This document shows, piece by piece, positions 33,395-42,723 of a DNA stretch of 64,000 nucleotides. The position numbers were made by a program, and so were the translations under genes. This DNA comes from Flavobacterium sp. LC2016-13 (lineage in GTDB: Bacteria; Bacteroidota; Bacteroidia; Flavobacteriales; Flavobacteriaceae), in assembly GCF_009707955.1 (NCBI RefSeq), contig NZ_WMDQ01000005.1:186001-250000 (forward strand), given 5' to 3'. Positions within the stretch are counted from its first letter, which is position 1, and each line of letters starts with the position of its first letter. A model generated the notes under the pieces. It was not told where the DNA came from, did not search any database, and was given only the letters and a program-made list of their open reading frames with translations.

Positions 33395-35080
33395 ATGAAC
33401 CAGAACCTCGCTTTCGCAGATTATGCGGTTTTTATTATCTACTTTATCGTAGTCGCATCCTACGGTTTCACGATCTACAACAAACGTAAAAAAGACGAAC
33501 ATGATGCTAAAGCGTACTTCCTTGCTGAAGGAAACTTAACCTGGTGGGCTATTGGAGCATCATTAATTGCTTCTAATATCTCTGCAGAACAATTTATCGG
33601 AATGAGCGGTGAAGGTTTCTTTTTAGGAATTGCCGTTGCTGCTTACGAATGGATTGCTGCCATTGCTTTGATTATTGTGGCTGTTTGGTTTATTCCTGTT
33701 TATCTTAAAAATAAGATTTACACGATGCCTCAATTCTTAAAAACACGTTATAACGAATCGACTGCTTTAATTATGGCCGTTTTTTGGTTGTTTTTATATG
33801 TTTTCGTAAACTTAACTTCGATTTTATATTTAGGAGCTGTTGCTATTAATGGTCTTGCAGGCGGAGAATATCTGCATGTTATCATGATCGGATTGGCTGT
33901 ATTTGCTTTGTTTATTTCTTTAGGAGGTATGAAAGTTGTAGCTTATACTGATGTTATTCAGGTTGCCGTTTTAATCATTGGAGGTTTGGTAACTTCTTAT
34001 ATTGCATTAACTACTGTTGGACAATATTTTGGAGTTGGTGAAAACGCTATTGCAGGTTTTAAAGTCCTGATGAGAGAAGCTCCTGAGCATTTCAAAATGA
34101 TTATTCCAAAACCAACTGCAACGTCATCACAACTTGATATCGATAAATATTTAACTTTCCCTGGATTGTTATCTTATTTGGCTGGTATCTGGATTATCAA
34201 CTTAAACTATTGGGGTTGTAATCAATACATTACTCAAAGAGCTTTGGGTGCTGATTTGCAAACGGCGCGTACAGGAATTTTATTTGCAGGCTTCTTAAAA
34301 TTATTAATGCCTTTAATCGTAATGTTACCTGGTATTGCTGCTTATGTTTTATACCAAAACGGACATTTACCTCAATTAGTTGGAGGAAAAGATGGTGCTT
34401 ATTCTGCTGTCTTAACGTTCTTGCCAACAGGTTTAAAAGGACTTTCGGTTGCTGCTTTAACGGCTGCAATTGTAGCTTCGTTAGCCGGAAAAGTAAACAG
34501 TATCTCGACTATTTATACTTTAGATATTCATAAAAAATACATTCAGAAAGATGCTGGCGAAAAACAACAGGTAAATATTGGTAGAATTGCCGTTTTTGCT
34601 GCGATGCTTTTGGCTGTTTTATTTACATGGAATGACCTTTTAGGAATTGGTGGTGTTGGAGGATTTACATACATTCAAAAATATACCGGTTTTATTAGCC
34701 CTGGAGTATTTGCTATGTTTATTTTGGGTATGTTCTGGAAAAGAACAACCGGAACTGCAGCAATTGTGGGTGTAATTTTAGGATTTTTATTGTCTGTATT
34801 GTTCAATGAATATGCTCCGGCTTTATTCGGAAATGAAACTTTATTGTATACTGCTTATCCAAACGGTAAAGGAGCTTTTGAAATTCCGTTCCACATTTGT
34901 ATGGGATTATCTTTCTTCTTTACAACATTAACAATGGTTGCGATAAGTTTTGCTGGTCCAAAAGTAAACCCAAAAGCTTTTGAACTAGATACAGAAATGT
35001 TTAAAGTAAAACCTCAAACAACGGTTTTAATTGTAATAACAGTTTTGGCTATTATTGCACTTTACGTTAAATTTTGGTAG
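33395..35080 (+). CDS. Sodium/sugar symporter (SSS family)
   Basis: 561 residues with about 14 hydrophobic segments, normal for SGLT-type transporters. WWAIGASLIASNISAEQFIG is the typical first half-site for sodium and sugar. It should bring galactose (or glucose) into the cell with sodium. It lies 73 bases after galT on the same strand, followed by a terminator, so it completes the gal operon. Confidence 0.93.
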   Translation: MNQNLAFADYAVFIIYFIVVASYGFTIYNKRKKDEHDAKAYFLAEGNLTWWAIGASLIASNISAEQFIGMSGEGFFLGIAVAAYEWIAAIALIIVAVWFIPVYLKNKIYTMPQFLKTRYNESTALIMAVFWLFLYVFVNLTSILYLGAVAINGLAGGEYLHVIMIGLAVFALFISLGGMKVVAYTDVIQVAVLIIGGLVTSYIALTTVGQYFGVGENAIAGFKVLMREAPEHFKMIIPKPTATSSQLDIDKYLTFPGLLSYLAGIWIINLNYWGCNQYITQRALGADLQTARTGILFAGFLKLLMPLIVMLPGIAAYVLYQNGHLPQLVGGKDGAYSAVLTFLPTGLKGLSVAALTAAIVASLAGKVNSISTIYTLDIHKKYIQKDAGEKQQVNIGRIAVFAAMLLAVLFTWNDLLGIGGVGGFTYIQKYTGFISPGVFAMFILGMFWKRTTGTAAIVGVILGFLLSVLFNEYAPALFGNETLLYTAYPNGKGAFEIPFHICMGLSFFFTTLTMVAISFAGPKVNPKAFELDTEMFKVKPQTTVLIVITVLAIIALYVKFW

Positions 35081-35114
35081 TATAATTTTTTACTATATTA
35101 TTTTTTGAAGAATA

Positions 35115-35145
35115 AAAGACTGTCTATAAACGACAGTCTTTTTTG
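35115..35145 (+). terminator. Terminator of the gal operon
   Basis: AAAGACTGTC (35115-35124) pairs perfectly with GACAGTCTTT (35132-35141) around 7 bases, then T's. Confidence 0.85.
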
Positions 35146-35198
35146 TCTTATACATCAAATTCGGAAAAACAAAACTCAATAATTTTATACCTATATAT

Positions 35199-35537
35199 AT
35201 GTCAACACAAAAATTCTGTTTAGCGTTAGATTTAAAAGATGATCCGGCTTTGATTGCAGAATATAAATTAACGCATCAAAATGTTTGGCCGGAGATTATA
35301 GAAAGTATAAAAAATACAGGCATAACGGTTCTTGATATTTATTGTACCGGGAATAGACTGTTTATGATTATTGAAGCTGATGCAGCATTTTCATTTGAAA
35401 AAAAATCAGCATCAGATGCTCAAAACCCTAAAGTTCAGGAATGGGAAAACTTAATGTGGAAATTTCAACAAGCTTTGCCGTGGGCAAAAGCAGGTCAAAA
35501 ATGGATTCTTATGGATAAAATATTTGAGTTAAAATAA
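35199..35537 (+). CDS. rhaM: L-rhamnose mutarotase family protein
   Basis: 112 residues. DLKDDPALIAEYKLTHQNVW with the YxxxHxxVWPE pattern, and the C-terminal block FQQALPWAKAGQKWILMD, match the RhaM (PF05336) family that interconverts anomers of L-rhamnose or L-fucose. No other rhamnose or fucose gene is near, and a terminator separates it from the gal operon, so its sugar is uncertain; it may help another sugar path. Confidence 0.85.
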   Translation: MSTQKFCLALDLKDDPALIAEYKLTHQNVWPEIIESIKNTGITVLDIYCTGNRLFMIIEADAAFSFEKKSASDAQNPKVQEWENLMWKFQQALPWAKAGQKWILMDKIFELK

Positions 35538-35594
35538 TTTCATTTTTTACACATAATTAATGATGTAGAAAATAGTTTTTAATAAATTAATTTT

Positions 35595-35602
35595 TACATT
35601 TG
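35595..35602 (+). promoter_or_regulatory. -7 element of the 35630 gene
   Basis: TACATTTG is a perfect TANNTTTG 27 bases before the ATG. A -33 element is weak. Confidence 0.5.
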
Positions 35603-35629
35603 AGACCTAATAAATACTTAACACTTTTT

Positions 35630-36238
35630 ATGAAAAAACTAGTACTATCATTATTATTCATGTCTGGAGCTGCCTTTGCTCAGGATATTGACGTTGTAAA
35701 AGGAAATTTTGACTTTTTAAAAGGTCAAAAAGAAATTAACGTAGAGTTTGACTACAGCACCTTTACAGTTTTAAAAGATAAAAAAACTGAAGCTCAGTAT
35801 GTAGAAGAGAGAACTGCTGAATTGAATGAAAAAACAAAAGGAAATGGAACTGCATGGAGCAAAAAATGGGCTGCTGCAAAAGAATTAAACTGGAATCCTA
35901 AGTTTTTAGAACTTGTTAATGTTGTATTAAACAAGGAGAAAAAAGATGTTACTTTTCAAGAAGGTTTAGCTACTGCTCCTTACACTTTAATTGTACAAAC
36001 AGTTTGGATTTACCCAGGTTGGGATATTGCAATGATGAAACAAGCTGCAAAAGTAACAACAAACCTAAAATTTGTTGAAACAGCTAACAAATCAAATGTA
36101 TTATTAGAAATTTCTAGTGAAGAAGCTCCTGGAGATCAATACGGAAGCAACTTTAGCAACGAAACCAGAATTGGTGAAGGATATGCTAAAACTGGAAAAT
36201 CTTTAGGTAAATTACTTTTGAAAAAAGCTTACAAATAA
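35630..36238 (+). CDS. Secreted protein of unknown function
   Basis: 202 residues from the ATG at 35630, with a signal peptide (LVLSLLFMSGAAFAQ). I do not recognise a family. The mature protein is lysine-rich, begins DIDVVKGNFDFLKGQKEINV, and has a central YTLIVQTVWIYPGWDIAM segment; glycine and charged residues suggest a small soluble periplasmic or surface protein. It is monocistronic with its own promoter motif and terminator. Confidence 0.75.
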   Translation: MKKLVLSLLFMSGAAFAQDIDVVKGNFDFLKGQKEINVEFDYSTFTVLKDKKTEAQYVEERTAELNEKTKGNGTAWSKKWAAAKELNWNPKFLELVNVVLNKEKKDVTFQEGLATAPYTLIVQTVWIYPGWDIAMMKQAAKVTTNLKFVETANKSNVLLEISSEEAPGDQYGSNFSNETRIGEGYAKTGKSLGKLLLKKAYK

Positions 36239-36245
36239 GATTATA

Positions 36246-36273
36246 AAAACCCTGGTCTCTAAACCGGGGTTTT
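36246..36273 (+). terminator. Terminator of the 35630-36238 gene
   Basis: AAAACCCTGGT (36246-36256) pairs with ACCGGGGTTTT (36263-36273) with one G-T wobble, loop CTCTAA. Confidence 0.8.
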
Positions 36274-36284
36274 CTTTTTAAAAC

Positions 36285-36314
36285 AAAAAGAGGATGCAAT
36301 TGCATCCTCTTTTT
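36285..36314 (-). terminator. Terminator of the halogenase-like gene
   Basis: A perfect 30-bp palindrome (AAAAAGAGGATGCAA and its complement) with T-runs on both sides, 23 bases after the minus-strand stop codon. Together with the preceding hairpin it insulates converging genes. Confidence 0.8.
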
Positions 36315-36336
36315 TATATCGTAAAATAATAGTTTA

Positions 36337-37587
36337 TTATTTTTCAGCATTCTCTTTTTCACTATTGATAAGATATGCCATATTTTTGATTACGTTGTCA
36401 TGTTTTTTAACAAACGGATTTTCTTCATTCCAAACATAACCTGCTAAAACCGAGCAAATTTTTTCTTTTACTTCAGGATTTTCTGGTTGGTGAAAAAACA
36501 ATGTTTGTAAATTTCCGGTATACCATTCTTTCACGTAAGTGGTAAAAACAGCAATTCCTCTTTTCATATAACCAGTAAATTCAGTTTCCCAATCTACTTC
36601 GATTCCTTGCGATTCCTTAATATATAATTTTGCAGCCAACATTCCGGATTCTGTAGCAAAAGCAACACCAGATGAAAATACAGGATCTAAAAACTCAGAA
36701 CTGTTTCCTGTTAAGGCAAAACCATCTCCGTACATTTTTTTAACGGCTCTTGAATAATTTTCAAGTTTTACCGGTTCAAATAAAAACTCAGTTCCTTTAA
36801 ATCTTTTGATATAATAATCAGAAAGCTGAATTGCATTACGTAAAGCCTCAGCATTATCTTTATTTTCAGAAAGTGAATTGATAAAATCTGTTGGTCCAAC
36901 AACCCCTAAACTTGTGTTTCCGTTTGAGAACGGAATTACCCATAACCAAACTTCTGTTTCTAAAATATCAAACGAAATCATCGTTCCTTCTACACCTTCT
37001 GGTCTGTTGATATCTTTTACGTGTGCAAAAATCGAAGAGTGAGGATCTAACTTTGATGGTGTATCAAGATCTAAAAGTCTTGGTAAAACACGACCGTATC
37101 CGCTCGAGTCGATAATAAATTTTGCGTGAATTTCTTTTAAATTCCCGTCTTTGTCTTTTACAATCGTTTTAGAATTTTTTCCTTCAAAAGAAACTTCCAG
37201 TACTTCTGTTTCAAATTCTAAATCAATTCCTTTACGAATAACTTCCTGAGCCATAGTGTTGTCAAAATCAGCTCTTGGCACTTGCCATGTCCAATCCCAA
37301 CCTTCTCCAAATTTCTGACTAAAGTCAAAAACACAAATTTCTTCTCCTCGAATAAAACGTGCACCTAATTTTTTTTCAAAATTCATTGCATCAAGACTTT
37401 CAAAAAGTTCTGCCTCAGAGAAATGGTCCATTACACGAGGAATAAGACTTTCTCCTACTACAAGCCTCGGGAACTTAGTTTTCTCTACAACTTTTATCTT
37501 AATATTGTTCTTATGAAGATACGAAGCAGACACACATCCTGAAGGTCCTGCACCTATCACTAAAACATCAACAATCTCTTTTGTCAT
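36337..37587 (-). CDS. FAD-dependent halogenase/monooxygenase-like enzyme (flexirubin locus)
   Basis: 416 residues. VLVIGAGPSGCVSASYL at the N-terminus is the FAD-binding Rossmann motif; GESLIPR near residue 46 and EGWDWTWQVPRADFD near 95 resemble the GESxxP and WxWxIP motifs of flavin-dependent halogenases and related hydroxylases. It is divergent from the tyrosine ammonia-lyase and so probably belongs to the pigment locus, where chlorination or hydroxylation of the aromatic ring is known for flexirubins. Sequence alone does not tell which. Confidence 0.75.
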   Translation of the reverse strand: MTKEIVDVLVIGAGPSGCVSASYLHKNNIKIKVVEKTKFPRLVVGESLIPRVMDHFSEAELFESLDAMNFEKKLGARFIRGEEICVFDFSQKFGEGWDWTWQVPRADFDNTMAQEVIRKGIDLEFETEVLEVSFEGKNSKTIVKDKDGNLKEIHAKFIIDSSGYGRVLPRLLDLDTPSKLDPHSSIFAHVKDINRPEGVEGTMISFDILETEVWLWVIPFSNGNTSLGVVGPTDFINSLSENKDNAEALRNAIQLSDYYIKRFKGTEFLFEPVKLENYSRAVKKMYGDGFALTGNSSEFLDPVFSSGVAFATESGMLAAKLYIKESQGIEVDWETEFTGYMKRGIAVFTTYVKEWYTGNLQTLFFHQPENPEVKEKICSVLAGYVWNEENPFVKKHDNVIKNMAYLINSEKENAEK

Positions 37588-37613
37588 AATAAAAATGTTA
37601 TCAATTATTAACT

Positions 37614-37621
37614 TACATTTG
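37614..37621 (+). promoter_or_regulatory. -7 element of the flexirubin operon
   Basis: TACATTTG is a perfect TANNTTTG 68 bases before the ammonia-lyase ATG. The -33 element is not clear. The 101-base gap also serves the divergent flavin enzyme. Confidence 0.45.
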
Positions 37622-37688
37622 CCATTTCAAAATAACTACATTTATTTTGATAAATAAAATTAAATTAGCACGAACCAAAAAGAATTTA

Positions 37689-39209
37689 ATGAACACAATT
37701 AATGAATACCTGAGCTTAAAAGAATTCGAATCCATAATATTTGGAAATAACAAGGTTGTTGTGAGCGATCTTGTATTAAATCGAGTAAACGAAAGCTTTA
37801 ATTTCTTAAAAGAATTTTCAGGAAATAAAGTAATCTACGGTGTAAATACCGGGTTTGGGCCAATGGCTCAATATCGAATTAAGGAATCTGATCAGATTCA
37901 ATTACAGTACAATTTAATCAGAAGCCACTCTTCAGGAACAGGAAAACCTTTGAGTCCGGTTTGTGCAAAGGCAGCAATCTTAGCGCGATTAAATACATTG
38001 TCTTTAGGTAATTCAGGCGTACATCCGTCAGTAATTCACCTAATGTCAGAATTTATCAACAGAGACATTACGCCTTTAATTTTTGAACACGGTGGTGTTG
38101 GAGCAAGTGGTGACTTGGTACAATTATCACATTTAGCTTTAAATTTAATTGGTGAAGGTGAAGTTTTCTACAAAGGAGACAGAAGACCAACTCAGGAAGT
38201 TTTTGAAATTGAAGGTTTAAAACCTATTCAGGTAGAAATCAGAGAAGGTTTGGCTTTAATTAACGGAACATCAGTAATGACCGGAATTGGAGTTGTAAAT
38301 GTACACCATGCCAATAAATTATTAGACTGGTCTTTAAAATGTTCTTGCGCCATCAACGAATTGGTTCAGGCATACGATGACCATTTCTCTGAAGAATTAA
38401 ATCAAACAAAACGTCATAAAGGTCAACAGGAAGTTGCTGCAAAAATGAGAGCCAATCTTTCAGACAGTACTTTGATTCGTAAAAGAGAAGACCATTTATA
38501 TTCTGGCGAAAATACTGAGGAAATTTTCAAAGAAAAAGTTCAGGAATATTATTCTTTACGTTGCGTACCTCAAATTTTAGGTCCGGTTTTAGAAACGATA
38601 AATAATGTTGCTTCTATTCTTGAAGACGAATTTAACTCAGCAAATGACAATCCGATTATCGATGTAAAAAATCAACATGTTTATCATGGAGGTAATTTCC
38701 ACGGCGATTATATTTCACTTGAAATGGATAAGTTGAAAATTGTTATTACTAAATTAACCATGTTGGCAGAACGTCAATTGAATTATTTATTGAATTCAAA
38801 AATCAACGAACTTCTTCCTCCATTTGTAAATTTAGGAACATTAGGATTCAATTTCGGAATGCAGGGAGTTCAGTTTACTGCTACTTCTACAACTGCAGAA
38901 AGCCAAATGTTATCTAACCCAATGTACGTACATAGTATCCCGAACAACAATGACAATCAGGACATTGTAAGTATGGGAACAAATGCAGCTGTAATTACAT
39001 CAAAAGTAATCGAAAATGCGTTTGAAGTATTAAGTATAGAAATGATCACGATTGTTCAGGCAATTGATTATTTAGGACAAAAAGATAAAATTTCTTCAGT
39101 TACCAGAGAATGGTATGATGAAATTAGAAAAATAATCCCTGTATTTAAAGAAGATCAGGTAATGTATCCTTTTGTTCAACAAGTAAAAGATCACCTTATA
39201 AATAATTAA
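37689..39209 (+). CDS. Tyrosine ammonia-lyase (HAL/PAL family)
   Basis: 506 residues from the ATG at 37689. Ala149-Ser150-Gly151 in GGVGASGDLVQL forms the MIO cofactor. Tyr50 in VIYGVNTGFGPMAQ is the catalytic tyrosine. From memory the sequence is very close to the characterised F. johnsoniae tyrosine ammonia-lyase. It turns L-tyrosine into p-coumarate, the likely aryl starter for the flexirubin polyene. A histidine activity is less likely because no hut gene is present. Confidence 0.9.
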   Translation: MNTINEYLSLKEFESIIFGNNKVVVSDLVLNRVNESFNFLKEFSGNKVIYGVNTGFGPMAQYRIKESDQIQLQYNLIRSHSSGTGKPLSPVCAKAAILARLNTLSLGNSGVHPSVIHLMSEFINRDITPLIFEHGGVGASGDLVQLSHLALNLIGEGEVFYKGDRRPTQEVFEIEGLKPIQVEIREGLALINGTSVMTGIGVVNVHHANKLLDWSLKCSCAINELVQAYDDHFSEELNQTKRHKGQQEVAAKMRANLSDSTLIRKREDHLYSGENTEEIFKEKVQEYYSLRCVPQILGPVLETINNVASILEDEFNSANDNPIIDVKNQHVYHGGNFHGDYISLEMDKLKIVITKLTMLAERQLNYLLNSKINELLPPFVNLGTLGFNFGMQGVQFTATSTTAESQMLSNPMYVHSIPNNNDNQDIVSMGTNAAVITSKVIENAFEVLSIEMITIVQAIDYLGQKDKISSVTREWYDEIRKIIPVFKEDQVMYPFVQQVKDHLINN

Positions 39210-39243
39210 AATCCATACCTATTATTAATCTGAATCTTAAGCT

Positions 39244-40371
39244 ATGAAAAAATCATTTCTTTTTTTGTTGTTATTGTTTATTCAATTTGTTAATAGTCAG
39301 ACTCCGGCTCCGGAACTGGCATTAGTTAAAAAGGACGGTAAATACGGATACCTTACTAAAGAAGGAACGTTTCGTATAGAACCAAAATACAAAAATGCCA
39401 AAAATTTCTCCGAAGGCCTTGCTGCTGTAGAAGATAATGGGAAATGGGGTTTCATAGATATGAAAGGTACATTGGTTATTCCGGCTACTTTTGATAATGT
39501 AAAATATTTCGGCAGCGGAATTTGTGTGGTATCCAAAGACAAAAAATGGGTATACATAAATACTAAAGGAGATGTTCTGACTGCGCCGGCTTCTGAAAAA
39601 GTATTTGATTTTGAAAACGGTGTGGCATTCATAAAACAAGGAAATAAAATTGGATTAATTAATCCAAAGATGACCGTTGTTTTAGAGCCAAAATATGATG
39701 TGATCAAATCTTTTGAAAATGGTTTTGCCAAAGTAAAAAACAATGACAGTTGGGGAATCATCAATACAGCCGGAAAAGTTGTTGTTGAGATTGCTTACCA
39801 GGAAATTGGTAATTATTATAAAGCGACAACCTGGGCGAAAAAAGGAGAAAGTTTTGGATTGGTTGTTGCAGGAAAATTTATTCCTGTTGATGGCGCCGAT
39901 AAAATCTGGGATTTTGGAACACAGGATTTAACCTATGCGAGAAAAAACGGAAAAATTGGTTTCATTGATTTAAAAGGAAACTGGGCTGTTACTCCAATAT
40001 TTGATAAAGCAAAAGCTTTTTCAAAAAATTTAGCACCCGTTCTTGTTGGTTCAAAATGGGGTTACATTAATTTGAAAGGAGATTTCATAATTCAGCCAAC
40101 GTATAGTGATGCTGAAACTTTCAGCTCAAATGGTTTGGCTCCAATTAAAGAAAGCAACTGGGGTTTTATCAATGAAAAAGGAAAAATAGTAATTCCAACA
40201 CAATATGGTATTACATCCAATGGTCTTCTTTCATTATTTTCAGATCAGGAAAAAGGATTTATTAATGGTGTTGCAAGAGTAAAAAATGAAAAGAAATGGG
40301 GTTTTCTTAAGCCAGATGGTACCGTATTAGGTAACCAATGGTTTGAAAATGCTGAACCTTTTCAAAAATAA
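39244..40371 (+). CDS. Secreted WG-repeat protein
   Basis: 375 residues with a signal peptide (LFLLLLFIQFVNSQ). At least eight repeats of about 35-45 residues follow, each with a KWGFI/KYGYL strand, a (K)G turn and an xIxPxYDxA segment. These beta repeats are thought to mediate binding; no catalytic site is known. It lies 34 bases after the ammonia-lyase and 19 before fabG, inside the pigment operon. Confidence 0.88.
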   Translation: MKKSFLFLLLLFIQFVNSQTPAPELALVKKDGKYGYLTKEGTFRIEPKYKNAKNFSEGLAAVEDNGKWGFIDMKGTLVIPATFDNVKYFGSGICVVSKDKKWVYINTKGDVLTAPASEKVFDFENGVAFIKQGNKIGLINPKMTVVLEPKYDVIKSFENGFAKVKNNDSWGIINTAGKVVVEIAYQEIGNYYKATTWAKKGESFGLVVAGKFIPVDGADKIWDFGTQDLTYARKNGKIGFIDLKGNWAVTPIFDKAKAFSKNLAPVLVGSKWGYINLKGDFIIQPTYSDAETFSSNGLAPIKESNWGFINEKGKIVIPTQYGITSNGLLSLFSDQEKGFINGVARVKNEKKWGFLKPDGTVLGNQWFENAEPFQK

Positions 40372-40390
40372 TAAAAAACTGTTTTTAAAT

Positions 40391-41122
40391 ATGAAATGTG
40401 TATTAGTAACAGGTGGTTCAAGAGGAATTGGAAGTGCTATTTGTAAAAAATTAGCCGTTGAAGCCAACTATCATATTCTGATTAATTATCATTCTAACAA
40501 AACTGCAGCGGAAGAGACGCTTCAGGAAATACAAAAATTAGGAGCAACCGGAGAAATTTTAGGCTTCGATGTTTCTAATTTTGAAGATGTTCAAAAAACG
40601 TTAACACAATGGCAGGAAGCAAATCCTGAAGCTATTGTTGAAGCTATTGTAAACAATGCCGGAATTACAAAAGATGGTCTTTTTATGTGGATGACACCTG
40701 AAGACTGGAGCGGAGTTGTGAATACTAGTGTAAATGGTTTTTTTAATGTGACACAATTTTTTATGCAAAAAATGTTGCGCAATAAATATGGCCGTATTGT
40801 AAATATCGTTTCTGTTTCCGGTGTAAAAGGAACTGCAGGGCAAACCAATTATTCAGCAGCAAAAGGTGCCATTGTTGCAGCTACAAAAGCGCTGGCCCAG
40901 GAAGTTGCCAAACGTAATATTACAGTAAATGCAGTTGCGCCGGGTTTTATCAGAACCGATATGACAAGCCAATTAGACGAAAAAGAATTATTAAAACTAA
41001 TTCCGGTAAATCGTTTTGGCGAAGCTGAAGAAGTAGCCGATTTAGTAAGCTTTTTAGTTTCTAAAAAAGCAAGTTATATTACAGGAGAAATTATTAATAT
41101 AAACGGAGGAATATATTCGTAA
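40391..41122 (+). CDS. fabG: 3-oxoacyl-ACP reductase (SDR)
   Basis: 243 residues from the ATG at 40391; a longer frame would overlap the WG-repeat gene. TGGSRGIG is the NADP(H)-binding motif, VNNAGIT the structural motif, and Ser (VSVSG) with YSAAKG the catalytic residues. In this locus it should reduce beta-ketoacyl intermediates of polyene synthesis. Confidence 0.93.
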   Translation: MKCVLVTGGSRGIGSAICKKLAVEANYHILINYHSNKTAAEETLQEIQKLGATGEILGFDVSNFEDVQKTLTQWQEANPEAIVEAIVNNAGITKDGLFMWMTPEDWSGVVNTSVNGFFNVTQFFMQKMLRNKYGRIVNIVSVSGVKGTAGQTNYSAAKGAIVAATKALAQEVAKRNITVNAVAPGFIRTDMTSQLDEKELLKLIPVNRFGEAEEVADLVSFLVSKKASYITGEIININGGIYS

Positions 41123-41130
41123 AAATTATA

Positions 41131-41205
41131 TTTTAACACATAGAAACATAAATTTTATGTGCAAAAAGAATGTAAAAGCTATGTTTTACTATCTGTTAAA
41201 AACAA
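41131..41205. repeat. Degenerate fold-back repeat before the first ketosynthase
   Basis: ACATAGAAACATAAATTTTATGT and later AGCTATGTTTTACTATCTGT words can pair imperfectly. The 117-base gap otherwise shows no clear promoter. Confidence 0.35.
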
Positions 41206-41239
41206 TTACGCCTAAGGTTTAAAAAATTACTTTAAAACG

Positions 41240-42463
41240 ATGAATAAAAGAGTTGTAATTACCGGAATGGGAATTTATTCTTGTATTGGTACTTCTTTAG
41301 ATGAAGTAAAGGAATCGCTATATAACGGAAAATCTGGTATTCAGTTTGATTCCGAAAGAAAAGAATTTGGGTTTCAATCTGCCTTAACCGGAATGGTGCC
41401 AAAACCTGACTTAAAATCTTTATTAACCAGAAGACAACGTATGAGCATTGGTGAAGAAACCGAATATGCTTATATGGCTACCATTGAAGCATTGAAAAAT
41501 GCCAATATTGACGATGCTTTTTTTGATGATCGCGAAGTTGGAATCATGTACGGAAACGACAGTGTTTCGAAAGCAATTATCGAAGCTACAGATATTATAC
41601 GCGAAAAAAAGGACACTGCCTTAATTGGTTCAGGAGCTATTTTTAAATCGATGAATTCTACAGTAACAATGAATTTATCTACGATTTTTAAACTTCGTGG
41701 TATCAATCTTACTATAAGTGCTGCCTGCGCAAGTGGTTCTCACTCTATAGGATTGGCTTATTTTTTAATAAAAAGCGGTTTTCAGGACATCATTATTTGC
41801 GGTGGAGCACAGGAAATCAACAAATATGCAATGAGCAGTTTTGACGGATTAGGTGTTTTTTCAGCCAGAGAAAACGATCCTGCAAAAGCTTCCAGACCTT
41901 TTGATGCCGAAAGAGACGGGTTAATTCCGAGTGGTGGTGGCGCAACGTTAATATTAGAAAGCTACGAATCTGCAATTGCACGTGGTGCTACTATTATTGC
42001 TGAAGTTGCCGGTTATGGGTTTTCTTCAAACGGAGGTCATATTTCGACTCCAAATGTCGAAGGACCGTCAACAGCCATGCAAAGAGCGCTTGATGACGCA
42101 CAATTAAAAGCAAGTGATATCGATTACATAAATGCTCATGCAACTTCGACACCTGTTGGAGACGGCAATGAAGCTAAAGCTATATTTGAAGTTTTTGGAG
42201 AAAGCAATCCTTACGTAAGCTCAACAAAATCAATGACTGGGCACGAATGTTGGATGGCCGGAGCAAGCGAAGTAATCTATTCTGTGCTAATGATGCAGAA
42301 CGATTTTATCGCTCCAAATATCAATTTAGAAAACACGGATGAAGATTCAGCGAAATTAAATTTAGTTAAAACTACGTTAAATAAAAAAATTGATATATTT
42401 TTGTCGAATTCCTTCGGGTTTGGAGGAACAAATTCTGCACTTGTAGTTAAAAAGATTAAATGA
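41240..42463 (+). CDS. Beta-ketoacyl-ACP synthase (pigment locus KS 1)
   Basis: 407 residues. The Cys-His-His triad is complete: Cys163 in SAACASGSHS, His in NAHATSTPVGD and His in KSMTGHECWMAG. It should elongate the aryl polyene chain. Its stop overlaps the ACP start by 4 bases (ATGA), so they are coupled. Confidence 0.92.
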   Translation: MNKRVVITGMGIYSCIGTSLDEVKESLYNGKSGIQFDSERKEFGFQSALTGMVPKPDLKSLLTRRQRMSIGEETEYAYMATIEALKNANIDDAFFDDREVGIMYGNDSVSKAIIEATDIIREKKDTALIGSGAIFKSMNSTVTMNLSTIFKLRGINLTISAACASGSHSIGLAYFLIKSGFQDIIICGGAQEINKYAMSSFDGLGVFSARENDPAKASRPFDAERDGLIPSGGGATLILESYESAIARGATIIAEVAGYGFSSNGGHISTPNVEGPSTAMQRALDDAQLKASDIDYINAHATSTPVGDGNEAKAIFEVFGESNPYVSSTKSMTGHECWMAGASEVIYSVLMMQNDFIAPNINLENTDEDSAKLNLVKTTLNKKIDIFLSNSFGFGGTNSALVVKKIK

Positions 42464-42723
42464 AAGCGATGAATAAAGAAGAAATAGTAAAAAAAATTAA
42501 TAGTTTTTTGGTTGATGAATTTGAAGTTGATAACGACGACATTGAACCGGATGCAAATTTAAAAGACACACTTGGGTTAGATAGTTTAGACTATGTTGAC
42601 TTAGTAGTTTCAATTGAAGCAACTTTTGGTGTAAAATTAGTTGAAGCTGATTTCGTAGGAATCGCTTCTTTCCAAAGTTTTTATGATCTTATCGAAACAA
42701 AACTAAAAGCTAAAGTTGTTTAA
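42460..42723 (+). CDS. Acyl carrier protein (pigment locus ACP 1)
   Basis: 87 residues, acidic; Ser42 in LGLDSLDYVDL is the phosphopantetheine site. The ATG at 42460 overlaps the KS stop; a second ATG at 42469 is possible. It carries intermediates of the polyene or dialkylresorcinol path. Confidence 0.92.
   Translation: MKAMNKEEIVKKINSFLVDEFEVDNDDIEPDANLKDTLGLDSLDYVDLVVSIEATFGVKLVEADFVGIASFQSFYDLIETKLKAKVV

Noticed and set aside
37689..39209. Histidine ammonia-lyase of the hut pathway
   Set aside because: No hutU, hutI or hutG is present, the gene heads a flexirubin locus, and the sequence resembles the F. johnsoniae tyrosine enzyme from memory.
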